Assembly: GCF_027257845.1 (NCBI RefSeq)
Contig: NZ_JAPVOT010000014.1
Span: 56,136 to 120,135 of the forward strand
DNA from: Alteromonas sp. BMJM2
GTDB lineage: Bacteria; Pseudomonadota; Gammaproteobacteria; Enterobacterales; Alteromonadaceae
Reading direction: 5' to 3'
Length of the DNA: 64,000 nucleotides
The translations under genes were made by a program, and so were the position numbers. The notes under the pieces are model-generated. The model did no database searches and had not been told where the DNA came from. It saw only the letters and a program-made list of their open reading frames with translations. Of the stretch, positions 45,888 through 55,567 are shown piece after piece (position 1 is the stretch's first letter; the number at the start of each line of letters is the position of its first letter).

Positions 45888-47162
45888 TTATTTATGTTCA
45901 TCTGATGAGTTATCAGATAAATCTAATGCCTGTCCCATCCAACGGCTCAACGACGGGTCGTCATGCTTAGCCGCTTCACGAAGTGCTAACGTTGTTGGAT
46001 GCAGCAATGTATTGGTTAGCTTATACGCCATTTCCTCTAATACAAGGTCTGCGCTTTTGCCTTCTTCTAACTGTGCTTTTGCTTTTTCAACAATATCGTC
46101 GCGTTGCAATAGCCCTTTTTGGCGGTATTGCTTGACTAAATCTATAGACTGTTGAGACTGTTTCCAAGCCATGTAATCAGTCGCTTGCTTATCGATAAGC
46201 TTTTGCGCCTCTAATGCAGCTTGCTCTCTGTTTTCTAGGTTTTTCTGAACAATATGCTGAAGGTCGTCAACCGTATAAAGATAAGCATCGCCTAGCTCGT
46301 TAACTTCAGACTCAATATCTCTTGGCACCGCAAGATCAACCAGAAACATTGGCATATTCTTGCGCTGTTTGAGTGCTTTTTCCACCATTCCCTTTCCAAT
46401 TAATGGAAGTTGACTGGCGGTTGAACTGATAACAATATCGAATTCTTTTAAATGTTCGGGCACTTGAGACAGTGTATACACGCTAGCATCGAGCTTTTGT
46501 GCTAACGCTTCTGCTCTTGCCACGGTGCGATTAGCCACAGCCAAATGCTTTACGCCCTGTTCTTTTAAATGCTGGGCCACCAACTCGATGGTTTCACCAG
46601 CTCCCACCAATAACACCGAGCGTTTTGGCAATTCGGCAAAAATATGCTTGGCCAACTGCACCGCGGCATAAGCCACGCTTACGGCATTGGCGCCAATATC
46701 GGTTTCACTTCGAACCCGTTTGGCCACGTTAAAGGTATGCTGAAATAGCTTATCGAACTCGCTGCTAATCATACCCGAATGCTTAGCATCGCCGAATGCT
46801 TGCTTAATTTGACCAAGAATTTGCGGTTCGCCGAGAATAAGCGAGTCCAAGCCACTGGCTACCCGCATGATATGCTTAACGGCGTCATCTTTTGTGAGCA
46901 GATAACTGTTGCTCTCAATCTCTTTTACATCTAGATGATGAAAGTCGCTGAGCCACTGCAAGATTTTTTCGCCGCTCTCATCCTGCGTGTTGACGTAAAG
47001 TTCGGTTCGGTTGCACGTTGATACAATAACAGTTTCATCAACCCCATCTACAGCTTTCAAACTCGCAAGCGCATCCACCAGAGAATCTGGTGTAAAAGCC
47101 ACTTTTTCGCGAAGTGCTACTGGTGCTGTCTTGTGGTTTATGCCAAGGGCAAGTAAAGTCAT
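45888..47162 (-). CDS. hemA: Glutamyl-tRNA reductase
   Basis: First committed step of C5-pathway tetrapyrrole synthesis, reducing Glu-tRNA(Glu) to glutamate-1-semialdehyde with NADPH. The 424-aa protein shows LGINHKTAPVALREKVAF, the catalytic Cys in VIVSTCNRTELYV, SGLDSLILGEPQILGQIKQAF and the nucleotide-binding VLLVGAGETIELVAQHL. It is divergent from lolB, the same arrangement as in E. coli. Confidence 0.95.
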   Translation of the reverse strand: MTLLALGINHKTAPVALREKVAFTPDSLVDALASLKAVDGVDETVIVSTCNRTELYVNTQDESGEKILQWLSDFHHLDVKEIESNSYLLTKDDAVKHIMRVASGLDSLILGEPQILGQIKQAFGDAKHSGMISSEFDKLFQHTFNVAKRVRSETDIGANAVSVAYAAVQLAKHIFAELPKRSVLLVGAGETIELVAQHLKEQGVKHLAVANRTVARAEALAQKLDASVYTLSQVPEHLKEFDIVISSTASQLPLIGKGMVEKALKQRKNMPMFLVDLAVPRDIESEVNELGDAYLYTVDDLQHIVQKNLENREQAALEAQKLIDKQATDYMAWKQSQQSIDLVKQYRQKGLLQRDDIVEKAKAQLEEGKSADLVLEEMAYKLTNTLLHPTTLALREAAKHDDPSLSRWMGQALDLSDNSSDEHK

Positions 47163-47292
47163 AAAATCTATGCTGGCAACGTCGGACGCGCATTGTACGA
47201 AAAAGCCAAAATGATTGAAAGTGCTCGTGAAACTGTGTTCACATAATATATGCGATGTTTTCGCTTTAACTCTCAGGGAAATTTTTCATACC

Positions 47293-47937
47293 ATGTGGCG
47301 TGCAATTACTTTAATCATCTTAACGGGCGCGTTTTTAAGTGCCTGCACAACTGTTCCAACAGGCCCAGAGCACGCAGTAAACCTCACTTCGCAGCTAGAA
47401 AAAGTGGCAGAGATTCGCCACTGGCAAATGCGTGGAAAAATCGCATTCAGACAAGGCAACGAGGCCGCGAGCTTAAATTTAGTCTGGAAAAACGATTCAG
47501 GCGATTTTGATTTTAGATTAAGTAATTTTCTTGGCGTAAGTATGGTTGATTTAAATGTAACCAGTAAACAGTCCTCATTAACCGCTGATGGCGAAACGTA
47601 TTACGACGCAGATCCAGAATTACTCATCTACAGAACCACCGGTATTGTCATTCCTGTTGCGCCATTACTCTCTTGGGTAAAGGGGCTTCCTCTTAGAGAC
47701 GATACGTTTACCCTTACCGACAAAGGCCTTGTTGACACGCTTGAAAGCGGCTGCACTGGCTGTAGCAACTGGTCGGTAAAATACGGGCAGTACGGCAAAG
47801 TGTTTACCGATAACCTTGAAAATAGTGAAGAAAACGGAGTATGGCTTCCCCACAGTATTACGCTCACTCAAGCAGAAACGCCCTTAGCCCCACAAACACA
47901 GTTAAAGATAAAAATTTATGAATGGACCGCGCTATGA
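47293..47937 (+). CDS. lolB: Outer-membrane lipoprotein LolB
   Basis: Receives lipoproteins from LolA and inserts them into the outer membrane. The start at 47293 gives a lipoprotein signal peptide MWRAITLIILTGAFLSAC with lipobox LSAC and a 214-aa precursor; site AGGGAAA lies upstream. The mature part has the LolB beta-barrel-like pattern: VAEIRHWQMRGKIAFRQGNEAASLNLVWKN and LLSWVKGLPLRD. It overlaps ispE by four bases and is divergent from hemA. Confidence 0.92.
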   Translation: MWRAITLIILTGAFLSACTTVPTGPEHAVNLTSQLEKVAEIRHWQMRGKIAFRQGNEAASLNLVWKNDSGDFDFRLSNFLGVSMVDLNVTSKQSSLTADGETYYDADPELLIYRTTGIVIPVAPLLSWVKGLPLRDDTFTLTDKGLVDTLESGCTGCSNWSVKYGQYGKVFTDNLENSEENGVWLPHSITLTQAETPLAPQTQLKIKIYEWTAL

Positions 47938-48941
47938 CGACTGATTCTTTAACCGACTCTTTAACGACTGGCTCTTTAACTGCTGGCTCTTTAATGACCA
48001 GCTCGAAAACGGCTAAGTCTTTCGTTGCTAATTCCTCAAAAAATAACGCTGGGGTTGAAAACGTTGAAACAAAAAAAACATCGCAGGGCAATGGTCAAAA
48101 ACAACAATGGTGGCCCTCTCCGGCAAAGCTCAATATTTTTTTACATATATTAGGTCGTTTTGATAATGGGTATCATCAGCTGCAAAGTCTGTTTCAAATG
48201 CTTGATTACGGTGACGAGCTAGCCTTCGACATTACTGATGATGAAAAAATAACCATGGCGACGCCCCTTGAAGGTGTGCCCGACGAAGACAACCTCATTA
48301 TCAGAGCGGCCAAATTACTCGCAGACAAAACCCAAACGATGCACGGCGTAAGCATCTCTTTAAATAAGCGTTTGCCTATGGGGGGCGGTATTGGCGGGGG
48401 CTCATCAAATGCAGCAACCACATTAGTTGCCCTTAATCAGCTGTGGAAAACCGAACTCAATGAAGACGAATTGGCGCACCTTGGCTTAACCCTTGGGGCA
48501 GATGTACCTATATTTGTACGCGGCAAAACGGCATTTGCTGGCGGTATAGGTGAAGACATCACACCCGCCTCTCAAGAAGAGAAGTGGTATTTGGTGGCAA
48601 ACCCTAATGTACACGTTAGCACTGGTGCGGTGTTTACCCACCCTGACCTGCCTAGAAATACGCCGCCAATTCAGTGGAAAGACTATAAATTTGAAGAAAC
48701 TCGCAATGATTGTCAGCAATTAGTCGCGAATTGCCATCCGGAAGTTGCAAATTTATTACAGTGGTTGTTACACTACGCACCGTCGAGAATGACGGGCACA
48801 GGTGCATGCGTATTTGCTACTTTTTCCGATAAAACCTCAGCAGAGCACGTTTTGGCTAAATTGCCTAACGCTTGGCAGGGGTTTGTTGCAAAGGGCGTAA
48901 ATAGCTCACCACTATTGAATAAATTAGAACAATATAAATAG
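47934..48941 (+). CDS. ispE: 4-Diphosphocytidyl-2-C-methyl-D-erythritol kinase, extended N-terminus
   Basis: A GHMP kinase of the MEP isoprenoid pathway. The catalytic part begins at about residue 60 with WPSPAKLNIFLHILGRFDNGYHQLQSLFQ, and contains the ATP loop LPMGGGIGGGSSNAATTL and the C-terminal RMTGTGACVFATF. The usual protein starts just before WPSPAKLN. Here a Ser/Thr-rich, repetitive extension of about 60 residues (TTDSLTDSLTTGSLTAGSL...) precedes it, with no nearer start codon of good quality. The ATG at 47934 overlaps the lolB stop. Confidence 0.92.
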   Translation: MTTDSLTDSLTTGSLTAGSLMTSSKTAKSFVANSSKNNAGVENVETKKTSQGNGQKQQWWPSPAKLNIFLHILGRFDNGYHQLQSLFQMLDYGDELAFDITDDEKITMATPLEGVPDEDNLIIRAAKLLADKTQTMHGVSISLNKRLPMGGGIGGGSSNAATTLVALNQLWKTELNEDELAHLGLTLGADVPIFVRGKTAFAGGIGEDITPASQEEKWYLVANPNVHVSTGAVFTHPDLPRNTPPIQWKDYKFEETRNDCQQLVANCHPEVANLLQWLLHYAPSRMTGTGACVFATFSDKTSAEHVLAKLPNAWQGFVAKGVNSSPLLNKLEQYK

Positions 48942-48973
48942 CGTGAACGCCACATCGGACAGAACTTAAAAAT

Positions 48974-49049
48974 TGGGGTATAGCCAAGTTGGTAAGGCAG
49001 CGGGTTTTGATCCCGCCATTCGTAGGTTCGAGTCCTGCTACCCCAGCCA
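48974..49049 (+). tRNA. tRNA-Gln (anticodon TTG)
   Basis: 76 nt from TGGGGTATAGCC to CCCCAGCCA with encoded CCA. The anticodon loop TTTTGAT gives TTG, with stem CGGG/CCCG. It stands between ispE and prs and differs by only two compensating bases from the three Gln copies near 59.5-60.0 kb that share its acceptor stem. Confidence 0.95.
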
Positions 49050-49083
49050 AATCTCTTTTATCAACGCACTGAGGAAACCACTT

Positions 49084-50031
49084 GTGCCAGATATGAAGCT
49101 CTTTGCAGGTAATGCCGTACCAGAACTTGCCCAGAAAGTCGCCGACCGTCTCTACACCAAGCTTGGAAATGCCAAAGTTGGCCGTTTCAGCGACGGTGAG
49201 ATTAGCGTAGAAATTCATGAAAACGTCCGTGGTTCGGACGTTTTTATTATTCAGTCTACGTGTGCCCCTACCAACGATAACCTGATGGAACTTATTGTGA
49301 TGATCGACGCACTGCGCCGCGCATCAGCAGGCCGTATAACAGCGGTAATTCCATACTTTGGTTACGCTCGTCAAGACCGTCGAGTTCGCTCAGCAAGAGT
49401 ACCTATCACTGCAAAAGTTGTGGCAGATTTCTTGTCAAACGTGGGTGTTGATCGTGTTCTTACTATCGATCTTCATGCCGAGCAAATTCAAGGGTTCTTT
49501 GATGTACCAGTAGATAATGCGTTTGGTACCCCTATCCTACTTGCAGACATGGTAAGACGTGACTTTGCTGACCCCGTAGTGGTATCGCCAGATATCGGCG
49601 GTGTAGTAAGAGCCCGTGCAACAGCAAAACTGCTTAACGATACTGACTTAGCCATTATCGATAAACGTCGCCCTAAAGCGAACGTTGCTCAGGTAATGAA
49701 TATTATCGGTGATGTTAAAGATCGCGACTGTATTATTGTGGATGACATGATTGATACTGGCGGTACGCTTGCTAAAGCGGCAGAAGCGCTAAAAGCACAT
49801 GGTGCTCGTAAAGTGTATGCTTACGCTACCCACGCTATTTTCTCGGGTAACGCGGTAACGAACTTACGCGATTCAGTAATTGATGAGATTGTGGTTACCG
49901 ACTCTATCCCGTTAAGCCCAGAAATGCGTAAAATGGGTAAAGTGAAGCAGCTTACTCTTTCTGAAATGCTGGCCGAAACTATTCGCCGTATTAGCAATGA
50001 AGAGTCAATTTCTGCGATGTTCGAGTACTAA
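49084..50031 (+). CDS. prs: Ribose-phosphate pyrophosphokinase
   Basis: Makes PRPP from ribose-5-phosphate and ATP for nucleotide, His and Trp synthesis. The start is GTG at 49084 ([24 protein letters not shown]), giving exactly 315 aa as in E. coli, which also uses GTG; the longer upstream frame runs through the tRNA. Key blocks: [44 protein letters not shown] and the PRPP loop [14 protein letters not shown]. Confidence 0.97.
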   Translation: MPDMKLFAGNAVPELAQKVADRLYTKLGNAKVGRFSDGEISVEIHENVRGSDVFIIQSTCAPTNDNLMELIVMIDALRRASAGRITAVIPYFGYARQDRRVRSARVPITAKVVADFLSNVGVDRVLTIDLHAEQIQGFFDVPVDNAFGTPILLADMVRRDFADPVVVSPDIGGVVRARATAKLLNDTDLAIIDKRRPKANVAQVMNIIGDVKDRDCIIVDDMIDTGGTLAKAAEALKAHGARKVYAYATHAIFSGNAVTNLRDSVIDEIVVTDSIPLSPEMRKMGKVKQLTLSEMLAETIRRISNEESISAMFEY

Positions 50032-50077
50032 ATTCGGGCTAGCTGAGACTACACAGCGAATAAGCAATAACATAGAG

Positions 50078-50104
50078 AAAGCGAGCGCAAGCTCGCTTTT
50101 TTAT
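50078..50104 (+). terminator. Rho-independent terminator of prs
   Basis: AAAGCGAGC-GCAA-GCTCGCTTTTTT, a 9-bp stem with a T-run, about 50 bp after the prs stop. Confidence 0.92.
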
Positions 50105-50133
50105 TGCTAGCAGAAATGAGGCCGCACCCTCGT

Positions 50134-50838
50134 TTATTCACAAATACTATTGATAAACCGCTGTATGCACTGATTGACTCGCTCAGGCTGCTCGGCAAAT
50201 ACCATATGTGTGCCGCCATCAATGATCTCAAGGCTCGCGTTTTGCAGTTTCTCGCTTAAGAATTGAGAATATTTAACGGGCGTCATCACATCTTCACTCC
50301 CCACTATTAATTGCACCGGTATTGTAATGCGACTTAACGTATCCATCACATCGAAATCGTTGCAGGCTAGAAAATCCGTCAGCATTACAGCAGCACCGTT
50401 TTCCACCATGGCAGTGTTTATTTGCGTTCTGAGCGGCTCATCTATTGCTTGGTTAGGTGCAATTAAAAACTCTGGCAGCGGGCCATTCTTATCCACTATT
50501 TCAGTAAGCGCATTTAAAAACTGAGGCAATACCTTTAACCTTGCACCACTTCCAATTAAAACCAACGCCTTTACTCTGCTTGAATGTGCCAGCGCAGCTT
50601 GTAATACCACAGCACTTCCTAAAGAATGCCCCACAAGCACCACATTATCTACACTCTGCTTTTCTAAGGTAGATAACAGCCATTGCGACATGGCAGCAAC
50701 ACTTAGTAGTGCATCGCCCTCTGGGTGACCGGGAAGATCTACAGCAACACCATGTTGAAAAAAAGAAACCTGATGGGACCAAACGTGATGACTACAGCCG
50801 GAGCCATGGACAAAAACTAAATTCATATCGTGATTCAT
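50134..50838 (-). CDS. Alpha/beta-fold hydrolase
   Basis: A 234-aa hydrolase. Near the N-terminus LVFVHGSGCSHHVWSHQ gives the oxyanion hole; the nucleophile elbow is VVLVGHSLGSAV (GHSLG), the acid is in LIVGSEDVMTP and the His in IIDGGTHMVFAEQPERV. Several start codons are possible (50838, 50826 or 50865); none has a strong site. It converges with prs. The substrate is unknown. Confidence 0.82.
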   Translation of the reverse strand: MNHDMNLVFVHGSGCSHHVWSHQVSFFQHGVAVDLPGHPEGDALLSVAAMSQWLLSTLEKQSVDNVVLVGHSLGSAVVLQAALAHSSRVKALVLIGSGARLKVLPQFLNALTEIVDKNGPLPEFLIAPNQAIDEPLRTQINTAMVENGAAVMLTDFLACNDFDVMDTLSRITIPVQLIVGSEDVMTPVKYSQFLSEKLQNASLEIIDGGTHMVFAEQPERVNQCIQRFINSICE

Positions 50839-51050
50839 AAAAACCAGTTTTACCGTGAAATTCACATCACCATATAATGAAAGCTGTGGTTTTTCTACAT
50901 GTTAGGTAACGCTAGGTAGCCCCGCCTCTTCATCTTAGCACTTCCTGTTAGCACTTCTTGATAGCGCTCCATGATAGCGTTCCTTGTGGGCGGCGCATGT
51001 GTTGGAAGCTTTAATTCATGGCTTGTACTCAGGAATCAATACCTATCACC

Positions 51051-52205
51051 TCACATGGTAGTGAATATGGCGCCTAAGGGTAGAATAAAGAATAAACCGC
51101 CAATATAAGCAGCGCCGTAGAGCTTTTGCTCCGAAGCCACCACAGACAAGCGGTAAGACAGGGTAAGAGGGATTTCCCGTAATAGCGGTATACCATAAAT
51201 AACGGTTACGCCCAGCACGTTATAAATTAAATGAACGAGTGCAATTTGAAGGGCAAACCCGCTATTCACACCTACTACACCCAACGCGGCAATAAGCGCA
51301 GTAATGCACGTGCCGATATTCGCGCCAAGGGTAAATGGGTAAATGTCTCGCGCTTTTAATATACCGCTGCCTACTAATGGTACCATCAGAGAGGTAGTGG
51401 TGGATGATGACTGCACTAGCACCGTCATCACAGCACCGGAAGTAATGCCTGAAATAGGCCCCTTTCCAATACTTTTATGTAGCATCTCTTTTGCTTTACC
51501 TACCATGAGTGACTTCATTATTTTACCCATATAGGTTATCGACAGCATTATTAGGCCGATCCCAATAATTATTTTTGCCACACCTGGATAAACCGAAGGT
51601 AAAAATTGAAGTAGGTTAGTTACCACATTAGTCACGGGTTGAGTGGCTGCTTTTAGAGGATTTATCCCTTCAATAGACAGTGACTGTGAAGTATTAAACA
51701 GCAGTACAATTTCACCACTAATAAATTCTAAAATGCCAAAAGCCATTTCTAGTGGCAAAAATATAAGGACGCACATAACGTTGAAAAAGTCGTGAATAGT
51801 AGCGGCATTAAACGCTCGCTGAAATTCCTCTTTGCGAGCTACATGACCCAAGCTTACCAATGTATTGGTAATGCTAGTACCGATATTAGCACCCATCATC
51901 ATAGGTATCGCTATGGTAATGGGAAGACCACCGGCCACCATGCCTACAATAATAGAGGTTACTGTACTTGATGATTGAATAAGCGCAGTAGACACCATGC
52001 CAATGATAAGCCCCATAATAGGGTTGGACGCAAAGCTAAACAATTCTTTAGCATGGTCGCCCGTGGCATATTTAAAACCACTGCCTATCATGCTTACCGC
52101 AAGCAGCATGACATAGACTAAGAAAGCTAGCAGTAACCAGCGTTGCCAATTGTCCTGCTTTGATAACACATTGCGACCTACCGCTTGAGAGTCATTAATT
52201 GCCAT
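51051..52205 (-). CDS. Na+/phosphate symporter (NptA/PNaS family)
   Basis: A 384-aa inner-membrane transporter with about eight transmembrane helices and the inverted QSSS repeats of the family: ALIQSSSTVTSIIVGMVAGG and VLVQSSSTTTSLMVPLVGSG, plus paired GANIGTSITN and GANIGTCITA. It imports phosphate with sodium. It is a single gene; the 185-bp stretch downstream to the hydrolase gene holds no feature I can support. Confidence 0.88.
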   Translation of the reverse strand: MAINDSQAVGRNVLSKQDNWQRWLLLAFLVYVMLLAVSMIGSGFKYATGDHAKELFSFASNPIMGLIIGMVSTALIQSSSTVTSIIVGMVAGGLPITIAIPMMMGANIGTSITNTLVSLGHVARKEEFQRAFNAATIHDFFNVMCVLIFLPLEMAFGILEFISGEIVLLFNTSQSLSIEGINPLKAATQPVTNVVTNLLQFLPSVYPGVAKIIIGIGLIMLSITYMGKIMKSLMVGKAKEMLHKSIGKGPISGITSGAVMTVLVQSSSTTTSLMVPLVGSGILKARDIYPFTLGANIGTCITALIAALGVVGVNSGFALQIALVHLIYNVLGVTVIYGIPLLREIPLTLSYRLSVVASEQKLYGAAYIGGLFFILPLGAIFTTM

Positions 52206-52271
52206 ATTTCATACAGATAAAAGAGTTATACCTAATACTATGGCGCTCGTATGACAAAAAAATGACGCATA

Positions 52272-52303
52272 CAAAAACACCGGCGCTAATGGCCGGTGTT
52301 TTT
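52272..52303. terminator. Bidirectional terminator
   Basis: AAAAACACCGGC-GCTAAT-GGCCGGTGTTTTT, located between the end of the alcohol dehydrogenase gene (minus) and the start of the Na/Pi symporter gene (minus). It probably ends the dehydrogenase transcript. Confidence 0.9.
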
Positions 52304-52352
52304 ACGTAGAGGATTTTTATAAAAAGATAACGAAACCGTTATAGCGAAAGTG

Positions 52353-53399
52353 CTACACAGATAAGCTTGCCATATCAATAACAAAGCGATGTGCTACATC
52401 ACCGGCTCTCAAATGATCGAAAGCTTCATTTACCTGCTCTGCTTTTATCACTTTGCATTCTGGGTGAATGCCGTGTTCAGCACAAAAATCTAATACTTCT
52501 TGAGTTTCTTTTATACCGCCAATAAGCGAGCCGGCAACGCGGCGTCGGCCCAGTACTAGCGGCGCTGTCATAGACTCTTCCATAGGCCCTATTTGACCCA
52601 CGATGACGAGCGTACCGTCAATATCGAGCAGCGGCGTGTACTGATCTAAAGAATGTTTTACTGGAACAGTATCAATAATTAAATCGAACGTTGACGCAGC
52701 TTCTTTCATCGCCTTTTTATCTGTCGATACCAAAATGCCGTTTGCACCACTTGATTTCGCGTCGTTCGCTTTTGAGTCTGAACGTGAGATAACAGTCACT
52801 TTGGCGCCCATGGCTACAGCCAGTTTTACCGCCATATGACCTAAACCACCCATACCGATAACGCCTACACGGCTACCAGCTTTTACATTCCATGTTTTAA
52901 GCGGTGAATACGTAGTTATACCTGCACAAAGAATAGGTGCTGTCTTAGCAATATCTAGCGCCTCAGGCACACGCAATACAAATTCTTGGCGAACTACAAT
53001 ATGTTTGGAATAGCCGCCTTGTGTGGTTTCACCAGAAATTCTGTCTGGCGCACCGTAGGTAGGCGTCATGCCGTTACGACAGTATTGCTCTTCGCTGTGC
53101 TCACATTGGTCACACGTTTGACAACTATCAACCATACAACCTACTGCAACGTGATCGCCAACACTGTAGTCGGTTACGTCTGAGCCAATATCAATTACTT
53201 TACCCACTATTTCGTGCCCGGGTACTAATGGATAGGGCTGTGGACCCCAATCCCCATTGACCGTGTGTAAGTCAGAGTGGCACACTCCGCTGTACAAGAT
53301 CTCAATAGCCACGTCATTATCGCGCAGTGCTCTGCGTTCAAAGTGATACGGTTCCATGTGGGCATCGGAAGAATGTGCTGCGTAGCCAATTGTTTTCAT
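52353..53399 (-). CDS. Zinc-dependent alcohol dehydrogenase, YahK/cinnamyl-type
   Basis: A 348-aa medium-chain dehydrogenase. Catalytic zinc: C in SGVCHSDLHTV, the GHE motif VPGHEIVGKV, and a further Cys (CAG in ILCAGITTYSP). Structural zinc: CMVDSCQTCDQCEHSEEQYC. NAD(P) site: GVIGMGGLGHMAVKLAVAMGAKVTVISRS; the Ser after the strand suits NADP(H). Such enzymes reduce a wide range of aldehydes. Confidence 0.9.
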   Translation of the reverse strand: MKTIGYAAHSSDAHMEPYHFERRALRDNDVAIEILYSGVCHSDLHTVNGDWGPQPYPLVPGHEIVGKVIDIGSDVTDYSVGDHVAVGCMVDSCQTCDQCEHSEEQYCRNGMTPTYGAPDRISGETTQGGYSKHIVVRQEFVLRVPEALDIAKTAPILCAGITTYSPLKTWNVKAGSRVGVIGMGGLGHMAVKLAVAMGAKVTVISRSDSKANDAKSSGANGILVSTDKKAMKEAASTFDLIIDTVPVKHSLDQYTPLLDIDGTLVIVGQIGPMEESMTAPLVLGRRRVAGSLIGGIKETQEVLDFCAEHGIHPECKVIKAEQVNEAFDHLRAGDVAHRFVIDMASLSV

Positions 53400-53617
53400 A
53401 TAGACCTCGATAGTTATTAGAATAAAGTCGAACGATCAGCATATACCCTTAATCCGCTACCGTCATGTTTTGTAAGATGAAAAGAAGCCGCAGTGCTACG
53501 AAAAACGCGAGCACGCCTGTAGCATTGCCTCCATAAATAGTTTGCAGATGTTTTGACTGGCGCACTTTCAATCTACATCAGAAGCGTTTATGTTTAATAA
53601 AAATAGAGGACGTACCA

Positions 53618-54097
53618 ATGAAAACGAAAATGATCAGTACCAAAGCCCCCCATGCCCTGCTTGTCTTAACCGCATTACTCAGTTTGTCTGCTTGTACAGA
53701 AGAAGATAAAAACGTGGAGTCGACTATGTACGAAAAACAAGAGCCTAAAACAGACAAAATGAAGGCGCAGGAAAACCTACCCACTGAATTAAAAGCCGAG
53801 CCAGTGACGCAAGCTGAAGCTAAAGAAGTGAGTTTAAACGATAGTGTTACGTTGAAAGGCAGCATCATTTATAAAGAGTTAGAGGGCGGCTTTTTTGCGT
53901 TTATTACTGAAGACGGCGACCGTTTTACGTTACACGGTTTGGATAAGGAATATCATCAAAACGGTCTTATTGTTGAAATTGAGGGCGTAACCAAACCAGA
54001 GATGATGACCATTACACAATTTGGCACCGTGCTGGAAGTACTCAACGTTAAAGTACTCGACACTAGTAAAGTCATTAATCGAGTAGAAACGCAGTAA
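53618..54097 (+). CDS. Putative lipoprotein, unknown
   Basis: A 159-aa precursor with a signal peptide and lipobox (ALLVLTALLSLSAC, Cys about residue 27). The mature protein has a charged linker (EEDKNVESTMYEKQEPKTDKMKAQ) and a C-terminal beta-rich part (SVTLKGSIIYKELEGGFFAFITEDGDRFTLHGL...VEIEGVTKPEMMTITQFGTVLEVLNVKVL), which suggests an OB-fold-like domain. The site GAGG precedes the ATG. It lies between two alcohol dehydrogenase genes, divergent from the first and co-directional with the second. Confidence 0.7.
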   Translation: MKTKMISTKAPHALLVLTALLSLSACTEEDKNVESTMYEKQEPKTDKMKAQENLPTELKAEPVTQAEAKEVSLNDSVTLKGSIIYKELEGGFFAFITEDGDRFTLHGLDKEYHQNGLIVEIEGVTKPEMMTITQFGTVLEVLNVKVLDTSKVINRVETQ

Positions 54098-54213
54098 TAA
54101 TATTGACCGAGTGAGCATCCAATAGTGAATACATGCTGATCGTAACTCCAATTTAAGCGTAATCACCCTTACTAAATAAAGTTATTAAACAAATTTAATT
54201 AAGGATGAACGCT

Positions 54214-55215
54214 ATGATAAACGCATATGCAGCAAAAGAGCCCGGTGGAAAGTTAGAGAAATTTGAGTACGATCCTGGGGAATTAGCCAGTCATGACGTT
54301 GAAATTGATGTAGAGAGTTGCGGCATTTGCCATAGCGATTTAAGCATGCTCGACAACGAATGGGGATTTACCGAATACCCGTTTGTGCCAGGTCATGAAG
54401 TAGTTGGTACTATTAGCAAAGTAGGCGCTCACGTCACCTCTTTGCAGATTGGACAACGTGTAGGTCTTGGCTGGCATGCAGGATACTGCAACAACTGTCG
54501 TACCTGCGAAGAAGGCGATCACAATTTATGTCAACAAGCGACCATGACCATTGGTGGTCGTCACGGTGGGTTTGCTGAAAAAGTGCGTGCACAAGCCCGC
54601 GCTGTAGTGCCACTGCCTGAAAAGCTAGACGGCACAAAAGCCGGCCCGTTGTTTTGCGGTGGTATCACTGTATTTAACCCTCTTGTTCAATTTGATATCA
54701 AACCTACCTCTGAGGTTGGCGTTGTAGGTATTGGTGGTTTAGGCCACTTGGCATTGCAATTCTTGAATGCATGGGGATGTAAGGTAGTTGCATTTACCTC
54801 AAGTGAGTCTAAGAAGAAAGAAGCCCACGAATTAGGCGCTCACGATACTATTAATAGCCGTGATGAAGATGAACTAAAGAAAGCCGAAGGCCGTTTCGAC
54901 CTTATTATTTCTACCGTCAATGTAAAACTTGATTGGAACTTGTACTTATCAACACTTGCACCAAAAGGTCGTTTACATTTTGTAGGCGCAACCCTAGAGC
55001 CACTAGATATTGGCGCATTCAACCTTATTGGTGGTCAAAAGAGCGTTTCTGGCTCACCTGTGGGCAGCCCAGCAACCATCAAAACTATGCTAGATTTTGC
55101 TGAGCAGCATGGTATTGAACCGGTAACTGAAACCTTCAAGTTCGACCAAATCAACGAAGCGGTTGAACGCTTGCGCGAGGGTAAAGCGCACTATCGTGTA
55201 GTGTTAACTCGATAA
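54214..55215 (+). CDS. Zinc-dependent alcohol dehydrogenase (NADP-type)
   Basis: A 333-aa medium-chain dehydrogenase. The ATG at 54214 ([12 protein letters not shown]) is placed well after AAGG; the ATG at 54205 is too close to it. Catalytic zinc: [12 protein letters not shown] and FVPGHEVVG. Structural zinc: [17 protein letters not shown]. Nucleotide site: [37 protein letters not shown], with Ser residues after the strand as in NADP-dependent members. It is only distantly similar to the dehydrogenase at 52353. Confidence 0.9.
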   Translation: MINAYAAKEPGGKLEKFEYDPGELASHDVEIDVESCGICHSDLSMLDNEWGFTEYPFVPGHEVVGTISKVGAHVTSLQIGQRVGLGWHAGYCNNCRTCEEGDHNLCQQATMTIGGRHGGFAEKVRAQARAVVPLPEKLDGTKAGPLFCGGITVFNPLVQFDIKPTSEVGVVGIGGLGHLALQFLNAWGCKVVAFTSSESKKKEAHELGAHDTINSRDEDELKKAEGRFDLIISTVNVKLDWNLYLSTLAPKGRLHFVGATLEPLDIGAFNLIGGQKSVSGSPVGSPATIKTMLDFAEQHGIEPVTETFKFDQINEAVERLREGKAHYRVVLTR

Positions 55216-55356
55216 AGTGTTAACCCGATAGAGCAACTGCTCGATAAACTGCTAGAGCACTAGCGCGATACAGAAATAGCCCAATAGCTGCGCGTTGGAT
55301 AGATTCAATAGCTTGAGCCTAGCATTGACAGTATTGCCATTTATATCAGCAAAAAC

Positions 55357-55383
55357 AAAAGCGCCCTACGAGGCGCTTTTTTA
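55357..55383 (+). terminator. Rho-independent terminator after the dehydrogenase
   Basis: AAAAGCGCC-CTACGA-GGCGCTTTTTT followed by the rplY promoter region. The 352-bp gap 55216-55567 holds this terminator and the promoter listed next. Confidence 0.9.
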
Positions 55384-55395
55384 CTGCCTCTACAA

Positions 55396-55424
55396 TTGTA
55401 AGTTAGGGTGTGCGGTGGTAGAAT
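55396..55424 (+). promoter_or_regulatory. Sigma-70 promoter of rplY
   Basis: TTGTAA (-35), a 17-bp spacer and TAGAAT (-10), followed by a GC-rich discriminator (TCGCCGCCC) typical of stringently controlled ribosomal genes. The untranslated leader would be about 135 nt. Confidence 0.55.
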
Positions 55425-55567
55425 TCGCCGCCCTTGAAAATCGGGGTCGTGAACTATTGGCCATATACGAGTAATGCTCTTAGGATAATTACTTTAGCCA
55501 ACAGCGCGTTAACAGTGGGTTTTGGTCGCAAAAACCCACATCATTAACTTATTATTGGAGACATATA

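Noticed and set aside
52262..52270. TGACGCA word upstream of the Na/Pi symporter gene
   Set aside because: A single arm without its inverted partner, in core DNA; chance match to the WYL operator arm.
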